From Candidatus Levyibacteriota bacterium (GTDB lineage Bacteria; Patescibacteriota; Microgenomatia; Levybacterales; UBA12049), in contig JACQHJ010000003.1 in assembly GCA_016199085.1 (NCBI GenBank), positions 1-38,675 on the forward strand: 38,675 bases of DNA, written 5' to 3'. Shown here piece by piece: positions 8,699 to 17,137 of this stretch (the stretch's first letter is position 1; each line of letters starts with the position of its first letter). Made by a program: the position numbers and the translations under genes. Below the pieces are notes generated by a model. That model did no database searches, was not told the origin of the DNA, and saw only the letters and a program-made list of their open reading frames with translations.

Positions 8699-9774
8699 TA
8701 GCTAAATATATTTAGAACTTTTTGGCAAAAACTATCTGTAGAAAACTGCTGAGCTTTTTTTGACGCATTCTGGCTTATCCTTGTAAATAGCTTTTGGTCG
8801 TTTGTGACCATAAAAGTTTTTTCAATAAGTTCTATGTCGTTTGTCCACAAGAACCCCGATTCTGCTTCTTCCACTATTTCTTTTTGCCCTCCGGCTTCTA
8901 TAACAATAGGGACAAGACCGTTTAACATTGCCTCAACGGTTGTTATCCCGAAATGCTCTGCGCGTTCAGGATGAACGGAAAGATCCTCGCCAACACCTGC
9001 GGCATGCCAGTAAATTTTGGATTTTTTATATTGCTCTAATAAATCTTTATATGAAACGTTTTCCATAATTTTAATAGGGTATTTTCCTATTGATTTCTTA
9101 AGGCTTTGAACAAATTCCCCCTCTTTCTGGGTAAAACTGATTACTAGATAAAGCTGCCAGCCTAAAAGGCCTTTGTCGTACATCGACTTAAAAGCCTCTA
9201 TCATAAACTCCTGCTTTTTTACGCTCCCTCCGTTTGGAAACCTGGCATATCTGCCTACGTTTAAGATTATGTTTTGCTTTTGACTTAAATCTACTTTTGG
9301 CATTTTTGATTTAAAATACGTTGGGGGATATAAAACAATACTTTCCCTGTTAAACTTTTTATCAATATGCTCTTTTGTATAATTAGAATTACAGACTATC
9401 TTTTTAATTCTTCTTATTTTTAGTGAGTTAACAAATCCTTTTGTATCAACCCATTCAACCGGAAACTGAAAATGAACGCAAAGGTCTGTGCCAACAAGCG
9501 GCAGGCTACCGTCGCTTAGAAAAAAGATGGCATCGAATTTTTTGCTTTGTAAAAACCTTTTCTGGGTTGAAACATCCTCGCTAAAGATATTTGACACTAC
9601 ATTTACTCTAGATAGGTCTATGTTAAATTTTTCCTGAGCCTTTGAAAGCACTTCTTCCTGATTCCAGAAGAGGGCAACATCGTGTTTGGTTGAAAGAGCC
9701 GAGGCTGCGGTAAGCATGTATTTCTCCCCACCACCTAAGATATCTAAATATGGACTATAAATACCTATTCTCAT
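8698..9774 (-). CDS. GT4-family glycosyltransferase (GT-B fold)
   Basis: The 358-residue protein begins with IGIYSPYLDILGGGEKYML, the glycine-rich acceptor-side loop of GT4 enzymes. It continues through the hinge to a C-terminal Rossmann domain with ILNVGRYARF, KKQEFMIEAF and the EHFGITTVEAM segment, which holds the E-x7-E nucleotide-sugar motif. The arrangement resembles ALG11/mannosyltransferase-type GT4 proteins. It should act in the cytoplasm on a lipid-linked chain, using a nucleotide sugar. The start at 9774 has a TAAACT -10 box 8 bases upstream and faces a divergent gene, so it may restart transcription of the left part of the cluster. Confidence 0.88.
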   Translation of the reverse strand: MRIGIYSPYLDILGGGEKYMLTAASALSTKHDVALFWNQEEVLSKAQEKFNIDLSRVNVVSNIFSEDVSTQKRFLQSKKFDAIFFLSDGSLPLVGTDLCVHFQFPVEWVDTKGFVNSLKIRRIKKIVCNSNYTKEHIDKKFNRESIVLYPPTYFKSKMPKVDLSQKQNIILNVGRYARFPNGGSVKKQEFMIEAFKSMYDKGLLGWQLYLVISFTQKEGEFVQSLKKSIGKYPIKIMENVSYKDLLEQYKKSKIYWHAAGVGEDLSVHPERAEHFGITTVEAMLNGLVPIVIEAGGQKEIVEEAESGFLWTNDIELIEKTFMVTNDQKLFTRISQNASKKAQQFSTDSFCQKVLNIFS

Positions 9775-9782
9775 TTATGAAT

Positions 9783-9788
9783 AGTTTA
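9783..9788 (-). promoter_or_regulatory. Candidate -10 box for the GT4 gene (leaderless)
   Basis: The leftward strand reads TAAACT, the same -10 hexamer as the main operon promoter at 20394, followed by 8 bases and then the ATG at 9774. No strong -35 is visible (ATGCAA at 17-base spacing is a weak match). The position would give a leaderless or nearly leaderless mRNA. Confidence 0.4.
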
Positions 9789-9805
9789 TCAAGTTTTAGT
9801 CTTGA

Positions 9806-9835
9806 TTGCATATTTGAAAAAGATTGGTATATAAT
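9806..9835 (+). promoter_or_regulatory. Promoter of the DUF5652 gene (leaderless)
   Basis: A perfect TATAAT lies at 9830-9835 with a weak TTGCAT 18 bases upstream, and the ATG begins 7 bases after the -10 box. Transcription should start at about the first base of the start codon. This promoter lies within 70 bases of the divergent GT4 start. Confidence 0.55.
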
Positions 9836-9842
9836 ATGTCCA

Positions 9843-10079
9843 ATGGATAATTTATTCGGCAGTTCTGATTTTCCCGCTCTCTTATTTTTCGGAGTATATC
9901 TTTGGTCAATATTTTGGAAAGGACTTGCTTTGTGGAGAGCGGCAAACTTAAAACAGAGAAATTGGTTTGTCGGTCTTTTAATTCTAAATACAATCGGGAT
10001 TGCAGAAATTGCCTATCTTTTCTTTTTTGCAAAAAAGAGAATGACCCTAACAGAGCTTAAATTTTGGCAAACTTCATAA
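9843..10079 (+). CDS. DUF5652-like small membrane protein
   Basis: The protein is 78 residues from the ATG at 9843. This start is chosen because a perfect -10 box lies just upstream and because the longer frame would place coding sequence over that promoter. The core WKGLALWRAANLKQRNWF, followed by a helix with NTIGIAEIAYLFFF, matches my memory of the DUF5652 family, which is common in CPR genomes. Two hydrophobic segments flank a basic loop. No function is known for the family. It is the only rightward gene inside the leftward glycan train: divergent from the GT4 gene on its left, and overlapping the end of the YfhO-like gene by 23 bases tail to tail. Confidence 0.8.
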   Translation: MDNLFGSSDFPALLFFGVYLWSIFWKGLALWRAANLKQRNWFVGLLILNTIGIAEIAYLFFFAKKRMTLTELKFWQTS

Positions 10080-12399
10080 ACCTTCCCCTAAGAAAAACTA
10101 CTAAAACCATTGATACAAGCCCCAAACCAAATAAAATTAAACCAAGCTTAAAAGATATTGGATCGTATACAAACTTAACAGTATGTTCACCTTTTGGAAC
10201 AATAACAGACCTGAATGCAAAATCCGATCTTAAAATTTCTGATTCTTTACCGTCAACCAAAGCTTTCCAACCAGGATAATATGGATCTGATAAAAACAGC
10301 AGGGAATTTCCATCAGAAACTGTCTTAATCGTTACTTCGTTAGGTAAATATTTGTCTATAGTTGCACTCCCCTTTTTAAGACCTAACTTTGTACTTATAT
10401 CTTTTTCCAAAACCAGTGTCTTTGTTAAATCCAAGTCTTCCAAAAGCATCGCATTTAATATTTCCTGCGGATCGGTTCTGACTTTATAGCTATCTACTAA
10501 AAATGCCCTTTTATATGCTTTTGTGTTTTCAAATATCTGGTATACCCCATCATCATAGATAGAGTTAAACTCATCCGGATAATTCCAGAATGGAAATACC
10601 CACGGACTTCGACCATCGGCAATTTTATGGACAAAATATCTAACATTTAAAAAGTTAAGCCCAAGTCTTGAATACAGACCGTTTTCAGGAAATGAAACCA
10701 CGGATCTTGCAGAATTCTCTAAATCACCGTTTTGCAAAGAAGCGATAAACTGACCGTATCTTTGATTATAGACTGCATCATATCCTACAACTGTGGGTAA
10801 TTTATAGTAGATTGTCGCCTCTCCCCCAAGATTCCCATAAACTCTTTCAAAACCGCTTATTTCCCTAAATTTTTCTTCAACCGCCACTTTTGGAAACGCA
10901 AGACTTTTGGGAGAGAATTCCTGCCACTTATTGGCAAACCTAAAAAGATCAAAAGAGATAAGTACTACTATTACAAAAGGCAAGATTATAAAAAGCTTAT
11001 TAAGTTTTTTTATTTTAAGTGATATAAAACTTAAAACAAATACGCTTACAAGACTTGCTAAAAGAAGAGTTGGCAAAATCAGATTTTGTCTTGCAATAAT
11101 GATTTTATCTATTGGTAGTATAAGCTTTCCCAATACCACTACCCAAAGTAAAGCAAAAATTATAAGAGTTGCAATCAGCCAGTAAATTATTCTTCCTTTA
11201 TTTTGTTTTTTTAAGTCTTCAAATAACCATTCGATACCAAAAGAAGACAAAACAGCTATTGAAAAACTAAACAAGACAATAATTCTGCTTGCCGCAGAGG
11301 TTGAAAGAACAGGAACCTTTAGGAATACTATTAAATCAATAACGGGTGAGGGAAAACAAAGTAAGATCGATAACACTGCCGTAAAGATAAAAAACCATAC
11401 TTTCTTAATCCTTTCTGAAAAAAGAGTATAAAGAGCAAGTATTATCGTGATCGTACCAGCAAAACCGTTCCATTCTGCATAATGACCAAACCAGTCGTTT
11501 CTGGTTACCGGATTTCCTAACATATCTGGTGCAAAAAACGTTGCAACATATCCCCAGGGGATTATCTCTGTTTTTTGGAAAATACCGCTTCTTAAAGATT
11601 GACCATAAGCCTCAATCGAGACAAGAACTTGAGGCATTGTTAGGAAAAGACCAAATAAGAAATACAAAAATGTATAAATAAAAAACTTAAGATTTCTTGT
11701 TTGTAAGTATTTATATATTAAATACAAAAGGACAAATATTAAAAAATACAGACTTATCTGAAAATGTCCGCTGAAAAAAGATAACGGTAAGGAAATTGAA
11801 AGAAGAAAGAGATACTTAAATGTCTTTAATGCATAAAATTTTTCTATGGCAAATAGGGCTAGAGGCAAAAACAATATTGCATAACCTAGGGTTTCATAAC
11901 CCATCCAGGTAGTGATAAAACCACAAAACATAAAAGAAACGCTTCCGACAGTTACGGAGAAGTTTTTTAATAAAAGCGATCTTAAGTATAAATACATAAA
12001 TAGTCCTGCCAGAAGAGGCTGAAGCAGTACGGCTATACTCCAAGCGTCTATAAAAGGAAGGATAAAAAACAGTAAGTTTAAAGGCGTAAGTACCGCAGAT
12101 TGATAATTGGCAAGATGGGCAGTACCAGAGAAGCTATATGGATTCCAAAGCGGAAGTATCCCCTGTTTTAGAGAATCAATCGTAAAAGTTTTCCAAGGAT
12201 AAATCTGAGAAATTACGTCAGGCATTGCGTTATTTTTGACAGGACCGGAAAAACCAGGATACGCATTCCACGGAGCAAAGAAGTTTACTTGGTAAGTCGA
12301 GGCAAAGGGCACTCTACCTTGCAGAAAATAAGGAGAACTGAAAACAAACCAAATTACAACCAAAAAAAGAATTGGCCAAAATACTTTCAATAATTTCAT
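10057..12399 (-). CDS. YfhO-family membrane glycosyltransferase-like protein
   Basis: The protein is 780 residues from the ATG at 12399, which lies one base after the upstream stop. A longer in-frame extension to 12480 would run into the upstream gene and adds only a polar tail, so it is rejected. The outer loop carries DVISQIYPWK and LPLWNPYSFSGTAHLANYQS. Many helices follow, then the extracytoplasmic domain with SDPYYPGWKALVDGK and VPKGEHTVKFVYDP, and a final transmembrane helix with a basic tail. It is a close paralog of the genes at 6440 and 22219. By family it should act in extracytoplasmic glycosylation; the substrate is unknown. It overlaps the DUF5652 gene tail to tail. Confidence 0.88.
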   Translation of the reverse strand: MKLLKVFWPILFLVVIWFVFSSPYFLQGRVPFASTYQVNFFAPWNAYPGFSGPVKNNAMPDVISQIYPWKTFTIDSLKQGILPLWNPYSFSGTAHLANYQSAVLTPLNLLFFILPFIDAWSIAVLLQPLLAGLFMYLYLRSLLLKNFSVTVGSVSFMFCGFITTWMGYETLGYAILFLPLALFAIEKFYALKTFKYLFLLSISLPLSFFSGHFQISLYFLIFVLLYLIYKYLQTRNLKFFIYTFLYFLFGLFLTMPQVLVSIEAYGQSLRSGIFQKTEIIPWGYVATFFAPDMLGNPVTRNDWFGHYAEWNGFAGTITIILALYTLFSERIKKVWFFIFTAVLSILLCFPSPVIDLIVFLKVPVLSTSAASRIIVLFSFSIAVLSSFGIEWLFEDLKKQNKGRIIYWLIATLIIFALLWVVVLGKLILPIDKIIIARQNLILPTLLLASLVSVFVLSFISLKIKKLNKLFIILPFVIVVLISFDLFRFANKWQEFSPKSLAFPKVAVEEKFREISGFERVYGNLGGEATIYYKLPTVVGYDAVYNQRYGQFIASLQNGDLENSARSVVSFPENGLYSRLGLNFLNVRYFVHKIADGRSPWVFPFWNYPDEFNSIYDDGVYQIFENTKAYKRAFLVDSYKVRTDPQEILNAMLLEDLDLTKTLVLEKDISTKLGLKKGSATIDKYLPNEVTIKTVSDGNSLLFLSDPYYPGWKALVDGKESEILRSDFAFRSVIVPKGEHTVKFVYDPISFKLGLILFGLGLVSMVLVVFLRGRFMKFAKI

Positions 12400-12400
12400 T

Positions 12401-13147
12401 TTATTTTTTTTGTTTCTTCTGTAATTCCCAAAGTTTTGCGTAAGTAATAAAAATACTAAATGACTGATAAATACTTTCAATTAGACCCGCTGTTTTTGCC
12501 CTAAAACCGCCTTGTAATATATATGAATTTATAAATGCGGTAAGTATGACTCTTGGAAACCTCCACCAGACAACCGGAGGGTGGTTTTGATTAAATCTCC
12601 CTACTGCCTCTGTCGATGACCAAATTAGAGTCTTACTAACCATTGATTCCAAATCCCTATGGGTAAAATGCAAAATAAATCCGTTTAAAACTCCTGACGT
12701 TCCCACTGTTATTGGTGTTTCATGCAAGTCTCCTTGCCAGCCTTTTAGATTTTCTTTTTTAAAGAGTCTTTGCATCTTTTCAATATATGGCCATTCATTT
12801 TTACCTAAATAGTAGTTTTTTCTTTTGAGGAAATAGAAATCGCGGAGATTTTGGTCCACAGCTTTTAATATCTCATCTTTAAGCTCCTGATTTATCCTTT
12901 CGTCGGCGTCTAGGTACAATACCCATTCATTTTCCGACCTGTCTAAACCCATGTTTCTTCGCTCTGAAAAACTGGGCGACTTGGTCTCATAAACCTTGGC
13001 TTTTAGCTCTTGGCAAATCTCTTTTGTTTTATCGGTTGATCCGTTATCTATAACGATTATTTCATCACAAAAAGAAAGACTTTCAAGACAGTCTCGTATC
13101 ATTGTTTCTTCGTTTTTTGTTAAAACTATGGCTGAAATCTTACTCAT
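12401..13147 (-). CDS. GT2 glycosyltransferase, WaaE/KdtX-like
   Basis: The protein is 248 residues from the ATG at 13147. This start forms an 8-base ATGAGTAA overlap with the upstream stop; a longer frame to 13222 would lie inside the upstream gene. Motifs are ISAIVLTKNEE, EIIVIDNGSTDKT and the YLDADERI nucleotide site, followed by MQRLFKK, GWQGDLHETP and a C-terminal hydrophobic and basic region. This set matches the WaaE/KdtX group of beta-glucosyltransferases that decorate lipid-linked oligosaccharide cores. The sugar is unknown. It sits directly before the YfhO-like gene. Confidence 0.86.
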   Translation of the reverse strand: MSKISAIVLTKNEETMIRDCLESLSFCDEIIVIDNGSTDKTKEICQELKAKVYETKSPSFSERRNMGLDRSENEWVLYLDADERINQELKDEILKAVDQNLRDFYFLKRKNYYLGKNEWPYIEKMQRLFKKENLKGWQGDLHETPITVGTSGVLNGFILHFTHRDLESMVSKTLIWSSTEAVGRFNQNHPPVVWWRFPRVILTAFINSYILQGGFRAKTAGLIESIYQSFSIFITYAKLWELQKKQKK

Positions 13148-14054
13148 TTGTCTTAAAACTTCCCTTTCCAAAACGGCGAAGATAGAAATCTTTAACTCCA
13201 GTTCTTTGCCATTTTCTTCCAAGCAAAAGTAATCTTATGCTTTCCCTAATAAGAGCAAGTTTAACCCTAAGGGCTGCGTACCTAAAGCCAAAAAGAAGCC
13301 TGTTTCTGGTTATATAATAGTCCTGCAAAGGCGAGCCTGTACCCGTTGCGGCAGCGTTTTTGTGCCAAAGGACTGCTTTTGGTACGTAATAAATCTGAAA
13401 TCCCTTTTTCTTTACCCTTTGTGAAAGATCCGCATCCTCATAATAGAGAAAGAATTTCTCATCAAAAATTCCTGCGGCCTCCAAAACTTCTCTTTTCAGC
13501 AGCATGCAGCAGCCTGTGGCAACTTCGGTCTCTTCTGACCTATCAAACTGCCCTTTATCAACCTCATCAACGCCAATGTGACGGCCTATTACGTTTCCCC
13601 AGTCGATTTCAGCTCCAGCATACCAAAATACTTTTCCTTTTTCATTTTCAGAGTATCTCTCCTTATGATATTCAAAGCCTTTTGCAAAATATATTTTAGG
13701 GGATACTATGCCAATACGCTTATCATCCAGCGCATTTAAAAGTTCAATAACCAAATTCTCATCCACTACCACGTCATTATTTAGAATTAAAATAAAATCA
13801 CAGGCATTTTCCAGCGCATATTTAATGCCTAGGTTTTGTCCGCCCGAGAATCCTAAGTTTTTACTGCTTCTAATAATTTTTAAATCAAAGTTTTTATACT
13901 CCCTAGCTATTTTAAACTCTTTACTGGAAGCATTGTCTATTACAACCACAGAAAGATCGAAGTCTGTCTTTTTTAACCTCTCAAGGCTGTCTAGGCACTC
14001 TTTTGTAGAATTATCATCGTTGAAAGTGATGAGCGAGATAAATACTTTTGGCAT
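13140..14054 (-). CDS. GT2 glycosyltransferase, rhamnosyltransferase-like
   Basis: The 304-residue protein has ISLITFNDDNS, VVVIDNASS, NLGFSGGQNLG, LILNNDVVVDE and YYEDADLSQRVKKKG, in the same order as the GT2 gene at 5519 and as bacterial rhamnosyl- and galactofuranosyl-type transferases. A W-G-N-V segment near residue 151 and the ATGCCMLLKRE stretch are typical of the acceptor side. The C-terminal 60 residues are basic and probably contact the membrane. It overlaps the next gene by 8 bases and lies 3 bases after the upstream stop. Confidence 0.86.
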   Translation of the reverse strand: MPKVFISLITFNDDNSTKECLDSLERLKKTDFDLSVVVIDNASSKEFKIAREYKNFDLKIIRSSKNLGFSGGQNLGIKYALENACDFILILNNDVVVDENLVIELLNALDDKRIGIVSPKIYFAKGFEYHKERYSENEKGKVFWYAGAEIDWGNVIGRHIGVDEVDKGQFDRSEETEVATGCCMLLKREVLEAAGIFDEKFFLYYEDADLSQRVKKKGFQIYYVPKAVLWHKNAAATGTGSPLQDYYITRNRLLFGFRYAALRVKLALIRESIRLLLLGRKWQRTGVKDFYLRRFGKGSFKTNE

Positions 14055-14057
14055 AAA

Positions 14058-14978
14058 TTAGTTTGTAATCTTACTTTTTATCTTTACTGCCACTTTTTTA
14101 AAGGGGTTTTTGATGTTTTCAAGCTTTTGTTTTGTAACCCAATATACAATTTCTTTGCCTGCGTCTTTGAACTGCCTCTCCGTTTGTTCCATGAAGTCCT
14201 GTTTTTCGTATTTAACAAAATCTTTTTTCTCCCAGATATAGCAAAAAACAAGGAAATGATAAAACGCCATAAGCAGGGAAAGGATAAGGCCGTGGAATTG
14301 GTCTTTATAACCTTTTCTTGCAAAAAACCTGCTTAAGAATTCACTTAGCGGAAGCTTGATTGCGTCAAAGTATGAAAACTGGTAGCCTTTATCCAAATAG
14401 TTATCCGCTTCATTTTTTGCATAGACAAAAGTCTTTTCTAAAAATTCCGAAATAGTCTGATAATGATGATGAATTAGATGCTGACTCAGGTTAGCACTTG
14501 TCCCTTCTAGAGTGATATCTTCATGGATATGTCTTTTTGTATATTTTGCCTTACCCTTTCTAAAAAGTCGAAGCTGTAAATCTGGATACCAACCCGTATG
14601 CTCAATCCACTTACCAAAGATTAAGTTTTTTCTGGGAATCCAAAATCCATTTATTTGGGAAATAGTAGATGGCTTTGCCGATAGGATTCTTTTTATTTCT
14701 TGGGCTAGTTGACTTGTTACTGTTTCATCGGCATCGATAGAAAGTATCCATTCATTTGAGGCTTTTTCAAACCCGAAGTTTTTTTGGATATCAATTTCAC
14801 TTGGATTATTTTTTTGCTTAAATACCTTTTTTGTATACTTTAAGGAAATTTCAGAGGTTTGGTCTATCGATTCGTTATCTACAACAATAATTTCATCCGC
14901 AAAACTTAAGGACTTAAGACACCTTTCAATGTTTTTCTCTTCGTTGTAAGCGCTCACTACCGCGGAAATCTTATTCAT
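14058..14978 (-). CDS. GT2 glycosyltransferase, WaaE/KdtX-like
   Basis: The 306-residue protein has ISAVVSAYNEEKNIERCL, EIIVVDNESIDQT, NFGFEKASNEW, LSIDADETVT, LRLFRKGKAKY and HIHEDITLEG, the same motif order as the GT2 gene at 12401. A C-terminal extension of about 60 residues holds a hydrophobic helix (FHGLILSLLMAFYHFLVF) and a basic tail, which suggests membrane attachment. Two enzymes of this subtype in one operon, each next to a rhamnosyltransferase-like GT2, suggest successive additions to one lipid-linked chain. It follows the flippase gene by one base. Confidence 0.86.
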   Translation of the reverse strand: MNKISAVVSAYNEEKNIERCLKSLSFADEIIVVDNESIDQTSEISLKYTKKVFKQKNNPSEIDIQKNFGFEKASNEWILSIDADETVTSQLAQEIKRILSAKPSTISQINGFWIPRKNLIFGKWIEHTGWYPDLQLRLFRKGKAKYTKRHIHEDITLEGTSANLSQHLIHHHYQTISEFLEKTFVYAKNEADNYLDKGYQFSYFDAIKLPLSEFLSRFFARKGYKDQFHGLILSLLMAFYHFLVFCYIWEKKDFVKYEKQDFMEQTERQFKDAGKEIVYWVTKQKLENIKNPFKKVAVKIKSKITN

Positions 14979-14979
14979 A

Positions 14980-16434
14980 TTACCTTTTTAGGCTTTGTCT
15001 AATAAGGGCAAAATCTTTCTTAATCTGTTCTTTTGCCAGTATAAAGCTTACTAAAAAGTATAACATAGCCGAAAATAGAATACATACAAATACGCCCAAT
15101 AAACTTGAGGCTATAACTGAAGCCAGGAAATATAAGACCACGCCCATAACTGACGAGCTAAGTATTGGATAAAAAACGGCGCTTTTGATGTTAAATGAAA
15201 TATACCTTTTGACAAGTATAACTACCAAAACAACGGACAAGGATATAATAGCCGAAGCAATTGCTACACCGTTAAAACCAATTTTTATTATAAGAAATGG
15301 CGTTAACACCCAGGTAGAAATAGTCCAAAATATCATTAAGTAAAGCGTTGTTTTTATTTTGCCAATCGCATTTAGAGCATTTGTCAAAGGCGTTGAGACT
15401 GATGAAAGCGCAGCATTTATGGAAAAGAAAAACAAAGATAGTAAAGCAGGCTCCCATTTAATGTATTTGGGTATTAGGTTAATAAAGTAAGGAGACAGGA
15501 TAACTAAGCCGGTGAGAGCCGGAAAGATTAGAAAACAGGCTGCAAAGATGGATTTCTCTATTGCTTTGCTCAAAACTTCTTTTTCATCCTGAAGCCTTGA
15601 GAATGAAGGAAAAGTAATTCTTATTACATTATCCATAATAAGCCTTAAGGGCATTAAAGCCCATTTTTGGGCAAATCCGATGTAACCGACCTGGGCAAGA
15701 GGCAAAACCTTTCCAAGATAGACTATTAGTAAATCGTCTTTTACTAAAGCAAGAAAACTGTTTAGCTGGAAAGGGAAACCAAATGACAAAAGCCTTCTTG
15801 CGCTTTGTTTTGTAATACCAACAGATATCCTCCAAGGACTAATTAAATACATTGTGATAAGTCCTGTTAGTCCCCTTGCCAAAACCGCATAAGTAAAGCT
15901 TGCTACGCCAAATCCCTGGATAGCAAGCACGACAGCGACCACGTTAAAGAAAAGAGTTTCGACAATCTGGGGAATAACTAATTTTTTAAAATCAAGATTT
16001 CTTTCCAAAATGATAGATGGAATTGTTTTTAACGAGGAAAGAAAGAAAGATACTGATAAGGCCTGGAAAAGCAAAATCCCATCGCTTGTTAAATTATAAA
16101 ACCTTCCTATAATCCCCGAAGAAAGCAAAGCTATTAAAACAACCGTTAATACCAGAATCTGCTGAATCGTAAAAGTTGTTTTTAAATCATCCTGGGTAAT
16201 GTTTTCCTTTTTTTGAATTAAAGCAGCCGCAAGACCGATATCAGAAAAGTATGATAAAAAAGCAATAGCCGCAGAGACTACAAAAAATATTCCAAATACT
16301 TCGGGGGCTAGATAAATAGTTAATAAAAGATTTGAAATAAAGGTAACTATTTGTATAAAAAATGTTCTTGTGGTTAGCGCAAAAACTCCATGAATGGATT
16401 TTTTGGTAACTCTTGCTGTGTCAAGCTCTTCCAT
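14980..16434 (-). CDS. Wzx-type oligosaccharide flippase (MOP superfamily)
   Basis: This is a 484-residue protein with about 12 to 14 hydrophobic helices and few charged residues between them, of the length usual for polysaccharide flippases. N-terminal features include GVFALTTRTFFIQ and LAPEVFGIFFVVSAAIAFLS, then a GLAAALIQKKENI turn seen in RfbX/Wzx proteins. By family it moves lipid-linked oligosaccharide from the inner to the outer face of the membrane. In this operon it links the cytoplasmic GT2/GT4 steps to the outward-facing GT-C enzymes. It overlaps the upstream GT2 by 14 bases. No Wzy-type polymerase or Wzz partner is recognisable nearby. Confidence 0.88.
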   Translation of the reverse strand: MEELDTARVTKKSIHGVFALTTRTFFIQIVTFISNLLLTIYLAPEVFGIFFVVSAAIAFLSYFSDIGLAAALIQKKENITQDDLKTTFTIQQILVLTVVLIALLSSGIIGRFYNLTSDGILLFQALSVSFFLSSLKTIPSIILERNLDFKKLVIPQIVETLFFNVVAVVLAIQGFGVASFTYAVLARGLTGLITMYLISPWRISVGITKQSARRLLSFGFPFQLNSFLALVKDDLLIVYLGKVLPLAQVGYIGFAQKWALMPLRLIMDNVIRITFPSFSRLQDEKEVLSKAIEKSIFAACFLIFPALTGLVILSPYFINLIPKYIKWEPALLSLFFFSINAALSSVSTPLTNALNAIGKIKTTLYLMIFWTISTWVLTPFLIIKIGFNGVAIASAIISLSVVLVVILVKRYISFNIKSAVFYPILSSSVMGVVLYFLASVIASSLLGVFVCILFSAMLYFLVSFILAKEQIKKDFALIRQSLKR

Positions 16435-17137
16435 AAGTAAATGTTATATTTTTCCAAAGAATCAAGCTTTCCTTTACGGCTCTTAGAATTACCCTTATAT
16501 TTCCGCCGCTTTGATCACCATATAACCTTGGGTAATGATGGACCTCAACTTGGGAAATTTTTAACTTATTCTTCTTTGCCTTGGCCAAAATCTCAGTTGT
16601 AATCATAGCCCCTTCGCTTATTAAAGGCTGTATCTTTGATATTGCTTCTTTTCTAAAAAGCTTAAAGCCGCAATCAATATCTTTAAACGTGAAACCGAAA
16701 AATACAAAATCCCAAATCTTTAACATATTCATTAAAATATGTCTAAAAGGATGGTCAAGTCTTTTTTTTCTAAAACCTATTACCATATCTGATGTATCAA
16801 TTTTGTCCATTAGTTTTGTAACTTCAGAGAAATCAAATTGCCCGTCTCCATCGTTGAAAACAACATAGTCATACTTTGCTTTCTCAAATCCTGTTTTTAA
16901 GGCTGCGCCGTATCCCCTGTTAATTTTATGTGAAACGGCAATAAGTCTTTTATCTTTTAAGGATAGTTTTTTCATCTTTTCCAAAGTGGTATCTGAGGAG
17001 CCGTCATCAACCATAATTATTTCCCATTTTTTTGCCACTTTCTGGGCAACAGGTATAGCTTTTGCAACAACCGTTTCTACATTATCCTGCTCATTCCAAA
17101 ATGGGAAAAAAATTGATAATTCCTCAAACCTTACCAT
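16421..17137 (-). CDS. GT2 glycosyltransferase, polyprenyl-phosphate sugar synthase-like
   Basis: The 238-residue protein has IFFPFWNEQDNV, EIIMVDDGSSDTT, NRGYGAALKTGF, FNDGDGQFDFSE, FKDIDCGFKLFRKEA and a C-terminal VEVHHYPRLYGDQSGG. This is the DPM1-like subgroup with an N-terminal IFFPFWNE variant, which is often found next to flippases and GT-C proteins. It should load a hexose onto polyprenyl phosphate in the cytoplasm, although a direct lipid or protein acceptor cannot be excluded. No C-terminal membrane domain is seen. It overlaps both neighbours by 14 bases. Confidence 0.86.
   Translation of the reverse strand: MVRFEELSIFFPFWNEQDNVETVVAKAIPVAQKVAKKWEIIMVDDGSSDTTLEKMKKLSLKDKRLIAVSHKINRGYGAALKTGFEKAKYDYVVFNDGDGQFDFSEVTKLMDKIDTSDMVIGFRKKRLDHPFRHILMNMLKIWDFVFFGFTFKDIDCGFKLFRKEAISKIQPLISEGAMITTEILAKAKKNKLKISQVEVHHYPRLYGDQSGGNIRVILRAVKESLILWKNITFTYGRA

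Noticed and set aside
9750-9842. Longer N-terminus for the DUF5652 gene
   Set aside because: The extension overlaps the divergent GT4 start and covers the TATAAT box at 9830; the added residues do not look like the family.
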